Part shown: one piece after another, positions 58,415 to 64,000 of the stretch
How positions within the stretch are numbered: the stretch's first letter is position 1
Layout: each line of letters starts with the position of its first letter
Program-made: the position numbers and the translations under genes
The notes under the pieces: generated by a model
The model's database searches: none
Seen by the model: the letters and a program-made list of their open reading frames with translations, nothing else
What the model was told of the DNA's origin: nothing
Assembly (NCBI GenBank): GCA_033782935.1
Contig: JAWQEG010001330.1
Location: 256,501 to 320,500 of the forward strand
Reading direction: 5' to 3'
Length of the DNA stretch: 64,000 nt
From: Petrolisthes cinctipes
Lineage: Eukaryota; Arthropoda; Malacostraca; Decapoda; Porcellanidae

Positions 58415-59149
58415 GGTAAATATTGAATGAATTACCGTTATTGCGTACGTTTTTTCTACCTTCATTACCCACTTATTTAGACCATTCTAAGACTATTTTC
58501 GGTATTTATTGAAAGAATTACCGTTTTGCAGCAGTGTTGCCAGATCCGGCTGAGTCCCAGTATTTTGCCCAAGTCATTTATTGTACTTTATCACGATTAT
58601 TTCCGGGTAGTTTGCCCAGGTTAGGTTCCGGTAGTCTGCCCAGGTTAGGTCCCGGTAGTCTGATGCGGTCTAGGTTAGGTTAGGTCAGGTCAGGTAAGGT
58701 CAGGCTAATTTCAAAGTGCCCCATTTGAATATGCCCTATTTTGGAAATGGGGCATTTGCAGAGAAAATGCCATAGAAGAAAATAGTCTTAGAATGGTCTA
58801 AAGAAGTGGGTAATGAAGGTAGAAAAACCTTACGCAATAACGGTAATTCATTCAATATTTACCCTATTTTCATCTATGGTATTTCCTCCGCAAATGCCCG
58901 ATTTCCAAGATAGGGCATATTCAAATGGGGCATTTTAAAATTAGCCTGACCTTACCTGACCTGACCTAACCTAGACCTAGACCGCATCAGACTACCGGGA
59001 CCTAACCTGGGCAAACTACCGGGACCTAACCTGGGCAAACTACCAGGAAATAATCGTGATAAAGTACAATAAATGACCGGGGTAAAATACTGGGACCTAG
59101 CCGGATCTGGCAACACTGCTGCAAAACGGTAATTCTTTCAATAAATACC
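58415..59149. mobile_element. GGTA-family MITE copy E, second level of the nest
   Basis: Perfect 8-bp target duplication GTATTTTG at 58,407-58,414 and 59,150-59,157, inside copy C and in reverse orientation to it. It is interrupted by copy D. Without that insert and its duplicated target it is 364 bp. Confidence 0.95.
58501..58863. mobile_element. GGTA-family MITE copy D, innermost of the nest
   Basis: Perfect 8-bp target duplication CTATTTTC at 58,493-58,500 and 58,864-58,871, inside copy E. It is an uninterrupted 363-bp copy with both termini, a good reference for the family. Confidence 0.95.
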
Positions 59150-59672
59150 GTATTTTGCCCCAGTCATTTTCTGTACTTTATCATGGTTATTTCCCGGTAG
59201 TTTGCCCAGGTTAGGTCTCGGTAGTTTGCCCAGGTTAGGTCCTGGTAGTTTGCCCAGGTTAGGTCCTGGTAGTCTGATGCGGTCTAGGTTAGGTTAGGTA
59301 AGGTAAGGTCAGGCTAATTTTATTTGAATATACCCTATCATGGAAATGGGGCATTTGCAGAGGAAATGCCATAGAAGAAAATAGTCTTAGAATGGTCTAA
59401 ATAAGTGGGTAATGAAGGTAGAAAACCCGTATGCAATAACGGTAATTCTTTCAATATTTACCCTTTTTATTTAATGTTCCGACACATATAGGCTGCTTCA
59501 AGCCCGTTATTGTGGCCCAGGTCAACTGCTACTCGCACACACATACAAACGTCACGACTTTTGGTACATTAAAGTGCCCTGTTGTTGCTTGGAATAGTTT
59601 GGAGGAATCATTTACTCTAGTTAGATTTACCAACACTGTACTATTCCCTTAGCAAGAGCTGGTAGTTTGCCC

Positions 59673-59986
59673 GGTATTTATTGAAAGAATTACCATTTTG
59701 TAGCAGTGTTGCCAGATCTGGCTAGGTCCCAGTATTATGCCCCAGTCATTTCCTGTACTTTATCACGGTTATTTCCTGGTAGTTTGCCCAGGTTAGGTCC
59801 CGGTAGTCTGGTGCGGTCTAGGTTTGGTCAGGTAAAGTCAGACCAATTTCAAAATGCCCCATATGAATAGGTCCTATCTTGTGGAGGAAATGCCATAGAA
59901 GAAAATAGTCTTAGAATGGTCTAAATAAGTGGGTATTGAAGGTAGAAAACCCTTACGCAATAATGGTAATCCTTTCAATATTTACC
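59673..59986. mobile_element. GGTA-family MITE copy G
   Basis: Perfect 8-bp target duplication GTTTGCCC at 59,665-59,672 and 59,987-59,994. The target is itself GGTA-family sequence (GGTAGTTTGCCC), so this copy inserted into another, older copy. 314 bp. Confidence 0.9.
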
Positions 59987-59994
59987 GTTTGCCC

Positions 59995-60890
59995 TGGTTA
60001 CATCCTGGTAGTTTGCCCCAAATTGGTCCTGGTAGTTTGCCCCGGTTAGTTCCCGGTAGTTTGCCCCGGTTAGGTCCCAGTTGTTGTTCTCCCGGGGCAG
60101 AATGACCTCCTGCCCCACAGACCTCCGGTACACTGTGGTTGCAGTGGAAAAACAAATCAGAATAAAGGAGGGGCTGGCCCTATATGTTTGGGCTACCGAA
60201 GCACATCCCAGGGAGTCGGGGGGCCTCCGACCGCCAGGGAGATTGGGGAGAAGGTCTTTGATCCCACAGCCAGTGCTGTGGGCCCAAGTCCACGTTACCA
60301 TGAGCTACAACTGGGGCCGCACTTTCCATGAGACCAGTCCTGAAGGAACCATAAAGTGGGAGGGAGTTTACACTGCCGAGTGCAAAGGGATAATGCACCA
60401 CCATGAGCTGGTTGTTCAAACAGCAGTGGAAATAAAATGCCTCTAGTAGCAGTACACCTCACGTGGATTTATAATCCATGTGGGCAGATATCGTCAAATC
60501 CACTAGAAAGTGACCAGATCTTACAACAATCTTTATTCTAGTCCTGCGGGGGATGGCTAGTATTCACAAAGAATAAAATCAGCCCCCCTGGGCATCACGT
60601 CCCAGTAGTTTGCCCCAGTTAAGTGCAGGTAGTCTTTTGCAGTGTAGGTTAGGTTAGGTAATATTAGGCTAATTCCCAAATTCCCCATTTGCTATATGCC
60701 CTATCTTCGAAATGGTAAATTTTAGAGGGAAATGCCATAGATGAAAATAATCTTATAATGGTATAAATAAGTGGGTAATGATGATAGAAAAACCATCCTT
60801 GAGAATGGCAATATAGTAAATATTTATCAAATAATTTCATAATGGTATAAATTAGTGGATATTTATGGTAGAACGGCATTATAGTGAATA
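59995..60890. mobile_element. GGTA-family MITE copy H, split by a retroposon
   Basis: 59,995-60,080 contains repeated GGTAGTTTGCCCCGGTTAG words. The copy resumes at 60,606 and continues through AGGTTAGGTTAGG to decayed termini near 60,890. It is interrupted by the retroposon at 60,081-60,598. Confidence 0.7.
60081..60598 (-). mobile_element. Short retroposon ending in (CAA)n
   Basis: GTCCCAG at 60,074-60,080 and 60,599-60,605 is the target duplication. On the minus strand the 518-bp insert ends CCCCGGGAGAACAACAA. It shares about 360 bp with 34,289-34,655. The rest, with GATTTTATTCTTTGTGAAT, is absent from that copy. No coding region recognised. Confidence 0.75.
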
Positions 60891-61339
60891 TTTACCAGGA
60901 CTGCTTTTGTGTTGATATTTGTTTATTTATTGCAGTTCTGTAATGGCATTGTATTGTATTTCAATATACTGGTACTGTATAGTAATAAAAGAGGTAAAAA
61001 TTTCTTGTGGCTGAACGAACCAACGGGACCAATTCCCATATGCAAGAACCTCTGTGGTGTTGACGATGGTATGGTACCAGTATGATGGCTCTGTTGTTTG
61101 TCAATGCAGCTATCATATGCAACATGGATGTTCTTGAATAAGACCCAAAATTTGAATGTCTTTACATACTTTTGCCTTGTTGAAAAATTCTAGAAATCAT
61201 TATGAGGAGCCACAAAAAAGGAAGTTACTAACCAGTTTCCTTCATATTTTGTTTGTTTTGCTTTATGAAGTCATTTCCCATTGTGAGTTATTAATATTAT
61301 TATTACCAAAGTGACAGTGTGTTCTGACCAGGTTTGATT

Positions 61340-61625
61340 TCCCCCCTATGTTTGCCCAGGTTAGTTTCAGTATTCTGCCCTGGTTAGGGTAGATCCTGGT
61401 AGTCTGATGAGGTTTGGTTAGGTCCCAATAGCCTGCCCAGGATAGGTCCCGGTAGTTTCCCCAGGTTAGGTTCTAGTAGTTTGCCCAGGTTAGGTCCAGT
61501 AGTTGCCCAAATTAGGTCTCAGTAGTTTGCTCAGTTTAGGTTCCGTTAGTTTGCCAAGGATAGGTCACAGTAGTTTGCCCAGGTTAGGTCCAGGTAGTCT
61601 GCCCTGGTCCAGATTAGGACTGGTT
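61340..61625. repeat. 24-bp minisatellite derived from GGTA-family sequence
   Basis: Roughly ten imperfect copies of GGTAGTTTGCCCAGGTTAGG plus TCCC occur in tandem. The same word occurs one to three times in the interior of intact family members, so the array is an expansion of that segment. Confidence 0.85.
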
Positions 61626-61632
61626 AGGTCGT

Positions 61633-63998
61633 GTATCTATCTATCTATCTATAGCTCCGACGCCTCGCTCCCTCCGGGAACTCCCCCCAAGGGGGTGGCC
61701 ACGGCAGAAGTGTCTCCAGTTCTCCCTGTTCCAACACTCCCTCCTTACTTGGTCCATCCCTACTCTACCCCTCATGTTTCTCTCCTTTACATACTCTTCC
61801 ACTCTGTTCTGCCATCTGACCGGAGGTCTGCCTCTCACACCAGGTCCCACAACTTCACTTCCATACACCTTCTTTACAAATTCCTCGCCTTGCATTCTCT
61901 CCACATGTCCAAACCATCTCAATGTATCACGTTTCACTCTCTCAACCACTCCACACTCAATGCCAATTGCCTTCTCACTCATACCACATCTCTCATACAC
62001 ACTCTCATTACTTTCTCCATCCCATCTAGTAAGTCCACATGCTCCTCTCAAGTAACTCATTTCCACAGCACCTATTCTAGACTGATGCGCCCTACTCCAT
62101 GTCCATGTCTCCGACACATATGTCAGTGTTGGCAGGATTATACTATTTCATAGTCCCCTTTTCACTTCCATACTCACACTCCTACCCTTCATAATCCTCC
62201 CCAGTGATCCTATGACCTGTCTACCCTTCACTGCTCTCTCCCTAATTTCTCCTTCCATACTTCCATGTTTACACATAACTGTACCCAGGTACTTAAACTC
62301 CTTCACTTCCTCCATCCTCTCGCCCCTCAGAGTTATCTCACACTTCGTCCCAGTTGGTACAGCCACTCTGTAAGGTGTAGCAAAGTCAATCACTTCAGTT
62401 TCTGCTCTTTCAAATACCATCACTTTACTTTTATCTACATTCACCTTCAATTTCCTTCGTTTACACACAGACTGAAATTCGTTCACCACTCTCTGTAAAT
62501 TCCTTTCATTCTCAGCCATCAGCACAGTGTCATCCGCAAACAAACTTGCCACCAGGGACCAATTTGCTTCATTCAGCCTCAACTTCACCCCCAGACCATT
62601 CACTTTGGCTTTCACCTCTCTCATACAACCATCCATATATATATTGAACAACCATGGTGACATAACACACCCCTGTCTCAGCCCTACACTAATATTAAAA
62701 CTCTCACTTAGATCACCCTCTACCCGTACACATGCTTTTGCATCTGCATAAAAAGCCTCAATACCTTTCAGCAGAGGCCCCCCAACACCATAAATTCTCA
62801 ACACCTCTGTCATAGCTTTCCTATCCACTCTATCGTATGCCTTCTCCAAATCCATGAAGGCAGCATACAACTTCTTACCCTTCCCAATATATTTCTCAAC
62901 TATTGATTTTAATGCAAATATTTGGTCCACACATCCTCTACCCTTTCTGAACCCTCCCTGCTCCTCACTAACTTTATTCCCTGTTACTTCAACCAGTCTT
63001 TCAGTAAGAACCTTCCCGTAAACCTTCCCCGGTACACTAAGAAGACTTATTCCCCTATAGCTACCACACTCATCCTTACTCCCCTTCCCCTTATACAAAG
63101 GTACAATTATGGCTCTCCTCCAATCCTCTGGCACCTCTCCCTGCCTCCACGCCAATGTACATATAAGCAACATCCACTCCACCACTTCCTCCCCCCCACA
63201 CTTTAACATTTCAGCAGTTATCCCATCCACCCCCGGTGCCTTTCCCATCTTCAACTTTCCTATTGCTTTCCTAACCTCTTCCCTTCCTAATTCTCCCTGT
63301 ACATCCTGTCGTCTACCACCTGCCTCCATCCCCATGCATGTCACCACCGCCTCCCCTCCCGTCCCCCCATTCATCAACTGATCAAAATGCCTCTTCCACA
63401 CTTCTTTCACTTCCTCACTTCTACTCACAGTAACTCCATCCTCTCTCTTCATTCTCACACTACCAGACTTTCCTTCTCCTCTTTCTCTTTTCACCTCCTT
63501 CCAGAATAATTTCTTGTTCTCTTTAAACTTTTCACTCAGCTTCATACCAAACTCCTCATCCACTCTCCTTTTACTCTCACTCACCATCCTTTTCACTTGT
63601 CTCTTACACACATTATATTCTCTTTTCCATCTCTCTCTCACTTCTTCCGGCACATTCCTCTGTAGTGTTCTCCTATATGCCTTCCTCTTATCCTCTACAG
63701 CATCTTTCACTTCTTCTGTCCACCAAGCACTCCCTTTCTTGCCCCTCTTCTGTGACTTATATCCTACTACCTCTGCTGCTGTCCTTAATACTCTCATCTT
63801 AAACATTTCATACACCGCATTCACTCCCACTCCCTCCCCTATCCCCATCCTTACATCTCCCAGCACCTCACCCACCCTCCTCTTGTATTCCTCCCTATAC
63901 TCTTCTACATCTAATTTCCCACTAGCCACCTCCCTCTTATTCCTCACCCCTTCATCCCTCCTACTATACTCCCACTTAACCCTAACCTTCATCCTCAC
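61633..63998 (-). mobile_element. RTE-like LINE, near-intact reverse transcriptase, runs off the right edge
   Basis: The minus strand is open from the window edge to 61,641 except for one TGA at 62,150-62,148. Copy 2 has AGA (Arg) at the matching position. The first segment is a linker with WWTEEVKDAVEDKRKAYRR. RT follows with [49 protein letters not shown] and the catalytic FADD box. The C-terminal domain contains RDTLRWFGHVERM. The 3' end is GCTATAGATAGATAGATAGA, a (GATA)n tail. The endonuclease would lie beyond 64,000. Clade assignment rests on motif resemblance only. Confidence 0.85.
61641..63998 (-). pseudogene. LINE ORF2-type polyprotein with a single nonsense codon
   Basis: 616 residues are open from the right edge to the TGA at 62,148-62,150. 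The same frame continues for another 168 residues to the stop at 61,641-61,643. Apart from that codon the RT and C-terminal domain appear complete, which points to a recently active family. The reading starts outside the window. Confidence 0.8.
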
Positions 63999-64000
63999 CA

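Larger units (their letters stand above)
58348..59462. mobile_element. GGTA-family MITE copy C, outermost of a three-level nest
   Basis: Perfect 8-bp target duplication CTTTTTAT at 58,340-58,347 and 59,463-59,470. It begins GGTATTTATTGAAAG and ends TTCAATATTTACC. It is interrupted by copy E (58,415-59,149). Without the insert and its duplicated target it is 372 bp. Confidence 0.95.

Noticed and set aside
57944..61640. Second NUP210 exon inside the window
   Set aside because: I read the plus strand for an acceptor followed by the expected continuation of the NUP210 N terminus and found only MITEs and retroposons.

Overview
The window looks like nuclear DNA of an arthropod, probably a decapod or other malacostracan crustacean. 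It has widely spaced multi-exon genes with GT-AG introns, arthropod-type (AACCT)n/TTAGG runs, tRNA-derived SINEs, several non-LTR retrotransposon families and very dense short DNA transposons. No bacterial or phage signal is present. The organism is an inference; the gene calls rest on exon-by-exon reading with intact splice phases.

Layout: (1) 1-7,239 is a decayed Ty3/gypsy LTR retrotransposon on the minus strand; the window opens inside its left LTR. (2) 7,240-14,378 has no firm gene. It holds minisatellites, a 430-bp (AAT)n tract, TTAA-flanked foldback elements, a mariner-type miniature element (MITE), hAT-type MITEs and one GC-rich patch with coding-like minus-strand stretches. (3) 14,379-24,659 (+) is PYROXD1 in nine exons. 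Intron 3 carries a three-layer insertion: LINE, then a Tigger/pogo element in the LINE tail, then a hAT-type MITE in the Tigger. (4) 24,660-28,872 is intergenic, with another nested element and a tandem duplication. (5) 28,873-38,137 (-) is RPN2 (ribophorin II) in 14 or 15 exons, with a GC-AG intron and two possible C termini. (6) 38,138-45,459 is intergenic, with a SINE plus its 44-bp minisatellite and a Ty3 fragment. (7) 45,460-55,481 (-) is CCDC47 in ten exons; its second intron holds a Jockey-like LINE with two internal tandem duplications. (8) 57,777-57,943 (+) is the first coding exon of NUP210; the rest of that gene lies beyond the right edge. (9) 58,030-64,000 is a self-nesting MITE cluster followed by a near-intact RTE-like LINE on the minus strand.

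Three of the four genes encode proteins of the endoplasmic reticulum or nuclear envelope. RPN2 is an oligosaccharyltransferase subunit, CCDC47 is part of the multipass translocon, and NUP210 is a nuclear-pore membrane glycoprotein. PYROXD1 is a nuclear/cytosolic flavoprotein. PYROXD1 and RPN2 converge; CCDC47 and NUP210 diverge from a 2.3-kb interval filled with MITEs.

The most unusual content is a family of about 365-bp elements with termini of the form GGTA...TACC. They make 8-bp target duplications and have inserted into one another three deep, with all three pairs of target duplications still perfect.
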